Positions 1 to 12,739 of a DNA stretch of 64,000 nt are shown piece by piece (the first letter of the stretch is position 1; the number at the start of each line of letters is the position of its first letter). The notes beneath the pieces are model-generated. The model was not told the DNA's origin and did no database searches. It saw nothing but the letters and a program-made list of their open reading frames with translations. The DNA lies in the NCBI GenBank assembly GCA_033980235.1, contig CM067067.1, positions 34,296,560 through 34,360,559 on the forward strand, written 5' to 3'. The translations under genes were made by a program, and so were the position numbers. This DNA is from Diadema setosum. Its lineage: Eukaryota; Echinodermata; Echinoidea; Diadematoida; Diadematidae.

Positions 1-168
1 TGCCAAAATTTAAGATACTTTTTAACCCTATCTTGTTCATCTAATAGTGAAATATCTCACTGACCATTTATCGAACATGTTTCAAGGACTGTGGACTTAA
101 TTAATTGAAATTAGTATTAATTAAAGATCGGCTTTAAGAATTGTACATGAGCCTTGACATGCTGCACT

Positions 169-535
169 TTAAAGGGGATGGCTAGTAACTGATCTGTGGG
201 AATCAGTGGGAATGCTGGGGGATGATTGTTCTGATCCTTGTGGGATTCATTGAAGAATACATTATATATCTGTTGTTGTGTGAAAATTATTTGCTTCAGA
301 ATGGTCTCATATTCAAGTAATGTGCAGTTTAATCGCCCCGTCACTGTACAGGCATGCTAACCTGGAAACATTAAACTGCACATTACTTGAATATGAGACC
401 ATTCTGAAACAAATAATTTCCACACAACAATAGATACATAATGTACTCTTAAATGAATCCCACAAGGATTGGAACAATCATCCCCAAGCATTCCCACTGA
501 TTCCCACTGATCAGTTACTTAGCCATCCCCTTTAA
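169..535. mobile_element. TTAA-bounded fold-back element, family A, copy 1
   Basis: Long inverted repeat of about 170-base arms. The left arm begins TTAAAGGGGATGGCTAGTAA and the right arm ends with its complement (CCATCCCCTTTAA). The centre has GTGCAGTTTAAT...ATTAAACTGCAC around a short loop. No ORF of transposase type, so non-autonomous. A second copy lies at 25711-26088. Confidence 0.85.
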
Positions 536-539
536 ATGG

Positions 540-3285
540 TAGTAAGCTCTGTCGGATTTAAACGTAGTGTTCAGTTTTCAAATTTGATTTTCGTGTTTGA
601 GTGTGACAGGGTCCATGATGAATACTCAGATGAATTTCAAAGTACATGTTATCCAACAGCATTAGACTCAGTAATAAGTGATTAGTGGAGGCAGTGATCA
701 GTTTTGTGATAGTTTCCGTGTCTTTGCTCGTTTGATTGCTAAACTTACAGCAAATGATGGCAAGCACCACTGTTTGGTGTGATCTGCAGCATGAGCGATC
801 TCAGGGTACATTTGTCGTGGATGGAATGAAATTACTTCTTGTGGGAAAAGAAAAGTTTTGCATGGACTTGATGATAGGTAATAGTTCTCCATGTCTGTGC
901 TACCATGGACCTAGGTCCATGGTGCTACCAAAAGAAGAAAGTGATAGTGAATGGTAAAGACCAAGAATGTGCTTTTCACACCCATCCTACCCTCCCCATT
1001 TTATTTTTTTTTTTTTATTATTTTTTTTTTTTTAGGGGGGGGAGGGCAGGTAGGGGGCTGCATAGCTTCTCCATGAAATGTGGCATCATTGTATCACAAC
1101 TCCTTTATTATCCTTGTTCTAATGATGATGGTTTTATTTTGGGCTGTTTTCTCTTGAAAGCTTGCTCTGATGAGTTATTTCATCCACCTGTGGTCAGCTG
1201 AATCTAATGTGGGAATTCATTGTATGAAGTTTGTGAGGAGTGTGAACGCTCCTCTGGCAAACTGAAAATACATGTGTAAACAACTTGGTAAGTTTACTGC
1301 TTTCATCACTGAATGTGATTTTAGATTCTATTGTAATCACGTGTTTCATCATTACCGGTACTTTTTCTCTTGATATTGATGCGATTCATTTTTATTTTTC
1401 AGGGAAAACAATACTACAGCATTGTGACAGACTATGTACCAAATGTATTTATTTATGCATGTGATAGAAATACCTTGTATTTCTGGCGACAGCTATTGTG
1501 ATTTTATGTTGGTAAATGTATGGTTTTGAATAGCACTCAGATTTAAAAAAGAAAAAAAGAAAAAGAAAAAAAAAAGTTACATAATAAATTTGCCATGATG
1601 CGGAACTCATGGTGAGATTTTTCATGGGAAAAATTCATGAGGTTAGATAGTACTTAAGCAGCAATTGTTACCAGTGCTACTCAAGAGTAGATGACATGTA
1701 GAATGTACTATGAATATCCATTCACAAGTTGTTCGTCTATTTTGCCAGACTCTCTCAAAAGGTTTCAGAGATTGATGTCAAGAATCTTCTGGTATGGTAG
1801 GAAGAAATCATATTGCTTCACAAACAATTCCTTGTCTATTTTCAGTGATAGAATCTATTTACCAATGTGTGTTCATTCCTACTCACTTGCCAAGTCCTCA
1901 TATGAGCTAAAAGAGTGCGTTTTTGTTTTTGGTTCAAAACCTCTGTAATTCCAAGCAGTTAAGAGCTGTAACCTTAGATAAAGTATTATAGCATGGCTGT
2001 AGATTGGAGCCTCACATCACCTTAAGAGTATTTTAATGACATTTTGTGTAAATAATGAAGTCTTGCCTTGGGGTTTTCTCACAAATATCTTTGCTTCATA
2101 ATATGTGGTGACACATTAGACAAAATAGGTGATATTCAGTTTTTTAATCAAAAGTACTAGAGACTACAAGAGTTTCATTAGACAAGTGTCAAGCTCAAGA
2201 CAAATTATGATCCGAGAGGGATTTGAAGGGGTGTCAAATTTCAAATGAAGGCAGAAATATAATTTCATTGCTCCGTACAGTTTGCTGTCCTTACTATGTT
2301 CTTGCCTACAGCCTGGTTTGTTTGTTTGTGTTTTTTTTGTTGATCTAGTTCATCCTTTGTATGTATGTTATCTCAAAACTTTGCGATGTTTTTGCATATC
2401 AGAGGAAAATAAGGTTTTCTGACCGTAAAACAGTATTACTGACAAAAAGCAAATCTTAAAATGTGAGAGAAAAATAGAGCAAAATTATCCTTTGATTTTC
2501 TTAGGCAGGCTGAAATTCAGGACACAATTTTTTTTTTAACATTATATCCTTTCATTTTGCTTTTTTTTTTTTTGGGGGGGGGGGGGGAGGGGGTTGGGGG
2601 TGGGGTAGACTTTCAAAGAGATTTAAAAACAATGATTCCAAGATCTAAGCAGTGGATTTGGGATGACTGTACATTAAAAATTACCCGGCTAGATTCAGTG
2701 TCAATTCATCGATAAGACAGGTTATGTGGCTTGTAGATGTGCCATTTTCTTGGTAAACTTAGTGAAGCTGTATGTGAGCAGTAAAAATTATGATTCTGGT
2801 ACATGTAATAAAAAAAGATTGATTTTGATACTGATAGGCTACTTCAGTGTGGTGTCTTCATAGCTTTTGTGTACCATAAATGCAATGTGAACTTTTTTGT
2901 GATGTGTACAAAGAGACCTTGAGTCAAAAATTTACTGTTTTGTTTCTTTTGTCTTTGTTTTTGTCCTTGTTGCAACATGATCTGTACAGAAAGTTATTAT
3001 TGAGGATTGTTCGGAGGAATAAAATTTCGCTAGGACGTGTAGTATCGTGCTTTCTGCATTGGTTTTCTGTGATTTCATGATATGTTGGCCACAACGGTGT
3101 GTGTATAGTTCAAGGCACACAAGTGACACAAGTGATTAGTGCGTTTGTGCCATTATGTGCAATTTGAAAAGAACAAACTAAGATGAATGTGTATTTATGC
3201 AATTCCATGTGTTTCTATTTGTGTGGATGTTGCACATGCATCTTCAAGTTCCCAATTTGTTGCTACTCTAAAATAAAATAAAATA
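540..3285. other. No gene seen
   Basis: AT-rich intergenic sequence. The only structure seen is T-run/G-run junctions (1021-1042, 2561-2587). Short open frames have no recognisable similarity or splice context. Confidence 0.6.
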
Positions 3286-3536
3286 TATCGTCGCTGGGGT
3301 GACAAGACCTCGTATCTACAAAGTGTCAAATGTTCAGGAGAGCCAAAAAAATGGTGGCCAAAGCACTAGAGTGAATGGGAAAGCCTTTCCTTTGACATGC
3401 TGTGCTGGCTTCATTTTTGGAGTAAGACAGTAGGGATTTGGACAGGGCATCAATTAACCCATTATTTGACCATTAATCAAAAAAAGTCATTTTCACCAAA
3501 ATTTCAGATACAAGGTCTTGTCACCCCAGCAACTAT
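3286..3536. mobile_element. TA-flanked inverted-repeat element
   Basis: Terminal inverted repeats of about 28 bases with core GCTGGGGTGACAAGACC at the left end (3292 on) and its complement at 3514-3530. They are embedded in TATATA on both sides, and about 190 bases of unrelated sequence lie between them. The right end runs into an AT microsatellite. A TA target site is likely. Confidence 0.7.
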
Positions 3537-3574
3537 ATATATATATAGATATATATATATATATATATATATGC
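3533..3574. repeat. AT dinucleotide microsatellite
   Basis: Mostly (TA)n with one G interruption, abutting the right end of the inverted-repeat element at 3286-3536. Confidence 0.95.
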
Positions 3575-3788
3575 TACTCACTCATTTACAAGTCAAATTT
3601 GAAGATGGAAGAATCATCTTTCTTGCTTCGCTGTCAATCACAGATTCAGCTGTTGGCACTTTCTTGAATTTTGTATTACAATGTATTGATTTCTGTGATC
3701 TTAACTCCTGCATAGCTACAAAGTTAAGTCACCATAGACATTCATTGCCACAGAGCTATCATTGGTGATCGATTACAGATTGAACTGT

Positions 3789-3834
3789 ATTACCAAGGAG
3801 CTTCAAACACGGTGTGTTGAAGCTCCTTGGTATT
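3789..3834. repeat. Short palindrome (hairpin)
   Basis: ACCAAGGAGCTTCAA and its complement TTGAAGCTCCTTGGT are separated by a short loop. It is a near-perfect hairpin with about 20-bp arms and no recognisable terminator or RNA function. Confidence 0.85.
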
Positions 3835-3946
3835 ACTGATAGTTGCTGCAGTATGTATGAATGCTACTTGTGTATGAACACACACAAACACACACACACA
3901 TGCACGCCCATTCACTGCCACACAATGACATAATTATACACCTTTT

Positions 3947-4171
3947 TCTGTAAAAATTGATATTTTCACATGGGCAGTTTTTTCGCGCTTGGTCGGACAA
4001 GATGAATTTGTTTGAGATGATGTTTTTAATTTCGTGGAATCCAAGACATGAACTACTGGAACTTACAGCAAGCAAAAACATTCACATGCTTTTTATTTGC
4101 GCGTTTTTGGTTTCTGGTTGCACAAAGAGCGCAAAAATTTTAACACCGCGAGAGTTTCCGCTTTTACAGTA
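3947..4171. mobile_element. Degenerate TA-flanked element (CTGTAAAA family)
   Basis: Left end CTGTAAAAATTGATATTTTC, right end CGCTTTTACAG followed by TA, with CG-containing inverted segments (TTTTTCGCGC...GCGCAAAAA) inside. Related copies are at 26710, 33567, 44350 and 62559. Confidence 0.6.
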
Positions 4172-6084
4172 AGAAGAGAAAAGTATGCATATCTTACTTA
4201 CAGCTACGTGAATCTGAAAACACAACACACATGTAGGAATCGGGGGGTGTTGAACTGCGTTTAATGGTAGACGAGCCAAGAAAGGCACACTCACTTTACA
4301 CAAAAAAGATAAAATTGAGATCTCTGTACAAAGAAACCACATTAGTAACACTTTTCTGACAAGAAACCTACAAATATAGAGAAAGCGCCCCCCTTTGTTC
4401 ATCCATCTCGATCACCAATAGACAAAATTAGAAGCAAGCTTACATGTATGCAAGTGCATCAGACTCTATCACAACTCTATGTAATAAATACCATATAAAG
4501 TTGTAACACCTTTGCCCTGATTCACAAAATTCATGTGCATTTCAGGCTGGGGATATCCCCAAATCCATTATTGGTACCAATGTTAATAGCCCTTAATTAT
4601 AGAATAGTAGTTTCAATGAAAAAAAAAAGTTCAAAAATTATGCCGCAAAGTTTATCACCAAGCGTAATGTTATTAGATTGGCTAAAATAACAAGTTACAA
4701 ACATAATTACACAGCTTTAACATACCGTTAAATCCAAGGGCAAGTTTGAATCAAAGAGAAGGAATGAATAGTGCTAGAAATTTCTCAGGACGATGGCACA
4801 TTATGTAGGACTATCATTCACTACTCGACTACCATCATAGTTATTCAAGCCTGTTAAAAAAAAAAAAAAAGAAGTCCCCAATAAATCTTAGAGTAACGTT
4901 GCAGTACAGACATTTCATAATTCATATCAAAGTGTTGCTTTCCACTGAATTTGCAATTTGCACACACTAGGATCCAGAAAGTTACTTTTGGTGAAAAAAA
5001 AAAAAAAAAACCCAAAACACACAAACACCAATTTTCTATGAGCATCTTGAAGAGAAGGTCGAGTCAGTTTAAATGTAGAAGCGTGTGGTGATGGGTCTCT
5101 GGACTAAATTTACCACTGAGAATTGACCACTGAAAACTATAGCTATCTTGGACGGTAATGCAAACTTGCGATGAAAGAACCACACACACATTCTAAGCTG
5201 AATGATAGTTGTTGCTTTTTTAATGACCTGAGGAGGTATAAAGAGTGCATCAAAAAACAGAAAGGTAATCCAACTTTAGAGTGCTACTGTTTCATAAGAG
5301 TCAACTGTGGAGAGCGTTATGTTGGTTGTGAGGCAGGGGGAACTAGCTCTTCCTCTTTCCGCAGTGATACCTAATTGTGTTGACAAATGTCATGCATGAC
5401 TAGACAACAATGACAAGTTGCACTTTTCCAAAGTTTGAACATTATCATGAAGGAATATCGAGTGTCTCACTGAAATGGATGGGATCAGTCAATGAAAGTG
5501 GTCAAATTAACAGGCCAGCCTGTAAGATTGCAGGTTAAATTTTGTGTTTAGGGTTTCCTCTTACCTTTTATGGTCCATAACTTTCAACATGGCCACCTGC
5601 TGGATAACCTGGTCATTCCCCAAAAGGCCAACCCACACAATCCATTTTTCTTTATAAAACACCTAAAAGAATGTAGCTCTCCAATTGATTGATTGCCTAT
5701 CAAGTGACATGTAGCTAAAAGTTCCATCAGCCATGCAATTTTGTTTGAGCAAAAATGGACAGTGCATGGCTGACATCACAAATTTCCATTGACTCCCGTG
5801 TTAAACTCATGATTGACTCCAAATTTTTGTTGCATCGCACAGCTCTGACGTCACAAAACAGAAAAATATGTTGCGCGCACTAAACAATACATATTTTCTC
5901 ACTCAGTTTTGTAAGCAACTTTAACCAATTGGTTTCGCATACTAAAGTACTATGTGTACACAGCTGACTGTGACTGTGCTACTCAGTCGCCTTGCAAGGA
6001 AAATGGTTGCCATTTCTGTGCTAAATTCAAGGATCTTTGTGATGGACCACATCTGTTGGCGTCCGAGGTGTTGTATAAAACAAA

Positions 6085-6319
6085 TACTGTATACGCAATA
6101 TATTTCGCGAGTGTAAATTTTCGCGAATCGGGAATTCCCAACGATTTCGCGAGTGGTTAAATTCGCGATCGTGGAGTCCTGTACTGAACGGAGAAATGTA
6201 CACGCATACGTCACATTCACATCGAGAATAGAGTCGATATTTTCGCGTGTCTTTGGTTTCACAAATAGCACCCGACTCGCGAAAATGAAAACCTCACAAA
6301 ATATTCGGCGTATACAGTA
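6085..6319. mobile_element. TA-flanked mariner-like MITE, copy 1
   Basis: Terminal inverted repeats TACTGTATACGC...GCGTATACAGTA with subterminal TTTCGCGAG/TCGCGAAA motifs. A copy of the same family in the opposite orientation is at 44569-44810. The TA ends and the CTGTATACG terminus point to mobilisation by a Tc1/mariner-type transposase (inference). No coding capacity. Confidence 0.8.
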
Positions 6320-6428
6320 GTGTATGGTCTTTACTCGTGCAATGGAACAAGACTTCGCACTTGGTGAAAGATGAGGTGCACTATTCAACTTGGTTTCGCC
6401 TCGTTGAGTAGAGCGCCTCTATCTTTCA

Positions 6429-6476
6429 CCTCGTGCGGTATCTTGTGACTAACCTCGTGCGGTATCTTGTGACTAT
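6429..6476 (+). repeat. 24-bp tandem duplication
   Basis: CCTCGTGCGGTATCTTGTGA plus four bases occurs twice head to tail without mismatch in the shared part. It lies shortly after the mariner-like element. Confidence 0.85.
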
Positions 6477-7426
6477 TCACTATTTGTATACTGTTCATAT
6501 TTGAGACATGATGCAGAATTAGCTTTGAAACACTCTCGTCCTTCTACGAGTGGCACGTGTTTAACTCAATTATTACCACCAGTTGCTCTGTGGTGAAAAT
6601 GTCTATGGTGTCTTAACTTTGTGGCTATGCAGGGGTTAAGATCACAGGATGAACTGTTTTCACTTACTCGCAGTACAGTAAAAAATTTAACATCAATGCA
6701 GCATTAGACTTTTGGGTACCGTACTGGTAAGTCTTCATTCAGCATGAAATCCACCATGTTCAACTACATGTATATGTGAATGCGAAATAATTTGCCATGG
6801 GCATGTTTCATAATGTGATTTACAATTATTGCAAAATGGAGACAATTTCAGTTACCATGGCAACAGTTGGGTAGTGACCAATTGGCTGGAGGCAATTCAG
6901 TACCTGCTATGGCAACTGCTTGCATCACAACTTGTAATACATGTACTTGCAAACTTTCTATATAAAACAGACCCAATGGCAACTCTCACGGGTAAGAGTG
7001 GATTGGAGGTAAACATTTGTGTTGCTGATTGTGGATGAGCAAAATGTGATGATCGCAGTGAAAAAGAGTACACGTATTCATATCCCTCAGGGAGAGAGAA
7101 AAATGAAATCTTGAATCTTGAAATATATGATGTCTTTGTCTGTTTGTGTCTTTGCGTTCCCAGAAATCGTCAGGAGAATCTATAATTGAATTGGCTTGTC
7201 TTGAAAGATTCATTTGATACATTCCTCACCATTTTCAGCACTTGCCAAAAATACCAGGTAATTTCTAATTGAATGACATGCATTTTTTTTTTCACTTATT
7301 TTTTTTTTTTCCAGAGGGGGTGGGGGTGGGGTGGGGTGGTGTTCTTTTTTTTGTACTCACTATATCTCTACTTTTTCATCACATAAGTTCCTTACAACAA
7401 TGGTGTAACTACAATCACTGCATGTT

Positions 7427-7834
7427 ATTAAAGATAATATAAAGTTTTGGTACCTCAAGTTTCCCTGAGTTTCCTTATCTTAGTTTGTGTTTCAGGTTAA
7501 AGTACCTTTCATATAACTTACACTGTGAGAATTACTCGCCCCAAAGTGCTCTCATGTCGTAGTAATCATGCAATAATGGTTTCGTACCAGAGCAGAGCGG
7601 GCTCTGGAAAATTCGAACGAGCCATTAGTTTGACTTGACGCGGTACCGCGACAATCAATATACACGTATTGTACGAAACCATTATTGCATGATATACTAA
7701 GACATGAGAGCACTTTGGGGCGAGTAAGTCTCACAGTGTTAGTTATATGAAAGGTACTTTAACCTGAAACACAAAGTAAGACAAGGAAACTCAGGGAAAC
7801 TTTTGAGGTACCAAAACTTTATATTATCTGTAAT
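7427..7834. mobile_element. Long hairpin element, about 160-bp arms
   Basis: Left arm 7427-7587 and right arm 7671-7834 are highly similar inverted copies (for example AAAGTTTTGGTACCTCAA against TTGAGGTACCAAAACTTT) around an 83-base loop that contains a small CG-rich palindrome (GCGGTACCGC). No coding capacity. The terminus and target duplication are not obvious, so the superfamily is not assigned. Confidence 0.8.
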
Positions 7835-8999
7835 TTCATTCAGCTGCTTTTATTGTTCAGGGTATAAACTGACTATTACAGCTCCTCAATAAAATGTTAT
7901 CACTTTCACTAATACCCATTCAAAAAAAAAAAATGATAATAAAGGTAGAACAGATCATGAAACAAAGCAAAATTATTTTGCTGGAAGCACTTTTGGGAAG
8001 CTGCTTTATCAAACCTAAGCAATAAGTGGTATTTTAATCAAAACTGTAATCATACATGTCCACTGCACCCCCTTCCAAATGGATTATGTTTCTTTCCTGT
8101 AAATGTGAGCATTTCTAAGCAGAAAGGGTTTCAATTATTTTTTTTTCCAGCAAGACAGTCCAGATTCCAAATGGCAAGTATTTCAACAATATAATGCTGT
8201 GATGGGTGTGTTGTATCAAATTTATGATTTCTTACAAGGTATGAACATACATGTAGTTCAAACTTCACTCTACTGTTAAAATCTTGAATGTCCAGAGGTA
8301 CTGAAACCCCTTCTAAAAGTATGGTACTATCAGTGGTGTTTAGTTTTGAGGATTTGAAATTAAGTGAAATGTTTGTAGTTTGACAGCATGATTCTTTTTT
8401 AAACAATGTATACTACAAACCACAAAATAATAGTACATACCACCAGTTTCTTGGATATTGTGTAGAAAAGGAATCTCTGATGACTGAAGTAGTTGCAGAT
8501 GAATGTTGAATACTTTGAAAAGTGAATATCTGTTACCAGTAGTAGATTTACCACCCTCAATTTTTTTCCCTACCCACTCATAGTAGCATTGTATTAGATT
8601 CAACCACTTTGGAAATGGTTCACTTTAATATTACTAGCATGGAGGTATTCGTTCATAGATATCGTGAGAGCGACAACACTATTTTCAAAATGTTAGTGTG
8701 CTCGAGTTTTTCTTCATCCATTCAAATATGATTGTGTAGTGCCGGCAGCAATGCTCTGGAACTGAATTCTGACATTGTGTCTCTTGGCCAAGAACTTAGG
8801 AGAATCGAACGCCACCACAACAAACCGATATGAAAACAAGCAATGCAGCTGAAACCCGAGCTATTACGCAAGGGTTGATGATGCAATTCCTCACCAGATG
8901 AACAACCCTCCCTTACCGGACACACAAATGAGAAACAATTTGGAGAGTTGTATGAAGCCCATGGGGGCAGTATTTGCCTTTAAATTCTTGATTGATAGC

Positions 9000-11900
9000 C
9001 ATTTTTTTTTTTTTCACTTCACAAATGATTCTTCACTTTACACAGGATTCAAATAATGACACACCCTAAGGGGAAAAAGAAATGCACACTCTGCAGTCAA
9101 AGGTTTTAGCACAGGTGGAATTCGGAACACCCCCAACGAAAAAGTACATAGAGACGAAATAGACTGCTTTTTACACGTTATCCACATTCAATTCATATAT
9201 ATTTACGCATAGATTATAATAGAAAAGGGAAACAAAGAAGACGGAGAATATATTTACACGTTTATACATATCTGGGGAACAGCATAGTACAAAAGGTTAC
9301 AACCTTCAATAAAATGTTTAAGAATGAGTAAAACCACTGGGCCTTGTTTATACGCACATCAATTTTTACTTTCCACTCCCACAATAGACTGAAAAAGAGT
9401 ACACAGGGCAAAATCAGCCTACAAGATTTTGCTGAGATGCGAAGAAAGCCGTTATAGCAAATTATATCTGAACGGATTATGCATAGTGTTTTGTTCCTGG
9501 CTGAGTTTGTTTTTTTGTCTTACATCTTTACAAAGCATCAAACCTGATTAAAATCAGCCATCAAAGCATGAGGTCTTTGATATCATCACAAAACTTCATA
9601 CCATTAGAGGAATTATCTGCACGAACGCTTCAATCAGCCCTTCAACGTGATACTTGGCAATACATTTAATCCGCTGAACTCTACAAGATATGTGAAGTTC
9701 ACAAGCCTCCTTTTGATGGCACACCATACCTCGCATTTCTGTTTTCCAACTTCACCTTGCTCGTGTTAAAACCAAGAGATGGCAAGATCTGGAGATCAAC
9801 GAACCAATGAGCTGTGACTGTGATTGGCTACGCCTTTTCCTGTAACCATGGCACCCGGGACCTTCAGCACAACTGTATGTGCATGGCAACCATGATGTGG
9901 CAAAATCTTGAACAATATTTGACTTTCTCCACTTTCTGCATTACATTCCTGGACTACTCTGGGCACACAACAAATTTTTCTCTAAGACTCACACACCGAG
10001 TGTGAGTGAGTTTAATGCATGATTTCATTTACAAAATATAAAATAGAACAGTAAAGCCCAAAGTGATCATTGTTCCATAGTCTGTGGCAGTAAAAGCTAG
10101 GGGAATAATAGTAAGACACGCAATAGAAATCATAACAGGCTCTTTACAAAGGAAGGGGGAAGAATATCCCCCACACATCTAGGATAATATTTACAAGCAT
10201 TATGTACACCTAACTTGGGGTAGACTGGCATTTCATATGTCCGAGATACGACAGGAGAACTGTCGTCCTCTCTACAGATACAGCAGCATAGAAGGAACAA
10301 TTAAAGTATCATAGTATAAAAAACTCCCTGGAAAACTTACTGGCTACCTAACTACACATGACTCTAAACACACATCAAAGATGGACTGGGACCGGGAGTG
10401 GGGGGAAAGCATGAATGTACATTGAAATCGATATTACAATTCCCCTCCACTCCAATTCAACATTTGATTTCCAGAGATGATAAAAAAATCATTCCAAAAT
10501 GGCTTATGAAAGATTACGTTTGTTAATCTTTAGATGGTGAAAGAATTAAAAGAAGAACAAATCTTTAAAAACAGTTCTGTATCTGTGTCAACTTAGATTC
10601 CTAATGATTTTCATACACATTTGGCACTACTAAAATAACATTTATCAAATGGATATCTCCAACATAGCACATTTTCTAAATCATCATAATCATACTTTAA
10701 GTTTATTACCAAACAACCACAAATATCACTTGAAGAGAAACTGCAAAAGTTTGTTGTAACGGTCCATCATCATATCAACGTTTGTGTATTCTTGATCATT
10801 TGGAAATGCAACAAGAAACAAAACTTATTACCCTTACTAAAGATCATGTAATAATGTCATAACATCTTCTTGGAATGACTGTCGGGGCACATTAAAAGAA
10901 AAAAATAAAGCACATTACTATGGACCTAACACATGAGAACATGGATTCAATCAAACCTATCAAACCTAGGAGAAGCAGCAATCATCAAAATGTAATAAAT
11001 GTTTGTTAAACTGAGCAAGCAAGTATAGTTTGGGAAAAACCAAAACAAACATTTCTAACTCTGCTATTTCCTAATGACCACACCGACATGCGTGAAAGGT
11101 AATAGTCCCACATATCTGAACCCATGTTTGTTTGTAATTAATGATTGATAGTACACATAATCTTTGGCAAGTCTGTGAACTTATATCATTCTGCTGAGCA
11201 ATGAAGTGTAGAGTATACAAGATTGTGCATGATCAAAAAGTTGTAACCTATTTTTGCCATTTCTTGAAAAAGGATTTGAGGATTTGATAAAAAAAGAAAA
11301 ATGTGTCTTTGGCATTCATTGCTACAAGGCAAGCAAGCAATGCCTACAAAGGCATTTTTTTTTCTGTGCAGAGAGAAGTTTCTTGAGGTTTGACACCAAT
11401 GTTACAAATATGCATTCACTCATATCTGCAAGAGCTCTACTTTACCAATGAAGGATGTTACAGGAAGTTTTTGAATGCAGGGGTAAAGTGTATCAATAAA
11501 CCTGCAAATAATTTAGATAAAAAAACTCTGATATGACACTAATATCTTTTTTAATAACTTCTAAAAAATGTGTTAAAAGATGAAGAATCACCAGGGCTTT
11601 TTATACTCCAAGTTAAAAAAGAATCAATAGGCTTGGGAGCAGAATAAAATGGTATTTCGAAAAAGACTGCTCTACACACTGTGAAATACAGCATACTTTC
11701 TTCAATGGCAACAATTTTGTAAAATCTTGTGAAACATGTCTGAATGACCATCACACTTCACCACGTACAAATGATATTTTTTCTTCTTTCTTTCTTTTTT
11801 TTTGAGTAAAATCCTAAAATTGTGCAGAATACAATACCATTTACATTCAAGGGGTAAAAAAAAAAAATCAAAATCAATATAAATGCAGATTACCATAAAC

Positions 11901-12673
11901 ATCTACGGCAGAAAGATGTGGAATGCAGTGAATTGATTCCGCTACTGGCGATAAATAGTGTTCCCAAATGAAATTTAAACATTACCATGATAAAATCAAA
12001 CAGATATGTACCAAGCTTATGTAATACTACTGTGATACGATAGTTTAGACTACATTGGAACAGTATATTTCTCTAATAGAGTTCTTCCTACAAGAAATAA
12101 AAAAAAGAAAAAAAAAGAAAAACACACTCCAAACGAGAAAGTTTGCCATAATCACCACAGATAAAAGGATGGTATGAACGATCATTATAACAAAAATGTA
12201 AGTTGTGTCATTTTCAGAGACTGGCGATGAAATAACCCTGGAAATGGAATTTTTAGAAGAGCACGTTAGAACAAACCACAAATCTGTGAGAGCCTAGTAA
12301 ATAAATTAAAAAAACAAAACAACAACCTTACTCTTGGCAGCCATTTGCTTCTCTTCAATAGGGAAGGGAAAACTAGGGGTAGATTTATGTACAAGATATT
12401 TACACATGTCAAAATTCTCCGGTAATTTACAATGCCTGTACAAGATTTTCTGCAATGCACTCACTGTACGCATAAGTTTGTACATGATAGTTAAAAATTG
12501 TTGCCTTTCATTCATAGAAATATCTCTGAATTTTTTTTTTTCTCTTCTCTTTCTAGCTCACAAAAATACACTTTTTATACAAGTCTGTAACTCTTTATCT
12601 GCTCTGTTTTTGTTTTTGTTTTTCCTTGACGGGGGAAGGGACACGGGGAGAAGAACCGGAATCCATCCGATGA
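9000..12673 (-). other. Putative 3' UTR and downstream flank of CTDSPL2
   Basis: AT-rich sequence directly after the stop codon with no convincing coding potential and, unlike its surroundings, no obvious long inverted-repeat element. On the minus strand a TATAAA-like signal lies about 100 bases after the stop, an AATAAA near 10702-10707 and an ATTAAA near 9665. Which of these, if any, ends the transcript cannot be told from sequence alone. Confidence 0.35.
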
Positions 12674-12739
12674 TTAGTCTGGAGGTAACAGTTCGTGGAG
12701 ACGGAACTTTTCTTTCACATGGGGCCGCACATCCTCTTT
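12674..12739 (-). CDS. CTDSPL2: CTDSPL2 coding exon 11 (C-terminus, stop)
   Basis: Residues 466-486 and TAA. Acceptor GCGTGCAG, phase 0. Encodes [21 protein letters not shown], which aligns end to end with the vertebrate C-terminus ([21 protein letters not shown]). It is only 66 bases long and easily missed by ORF-based scanning. Confidence 0.95.
   Translation of the reverse strand, partial: KEDVRPHVKEKFRLHELLPPD

Noticed and set aside
5942..6388. 148-codon open frame on the minus strand
   Set aside because: It reads through the mariner-like MITE (6085-6319). A similar peptide (YCIRRIF) appears in the other copy at 44569, so it is repeat-derived.
8722..8925. Possible exon or transposon fragment with GTAAGG and GTGAGG sites on the minus strand
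   Set aside because: No consistent phase with neighbouring sequence and no recognised protein similarity.
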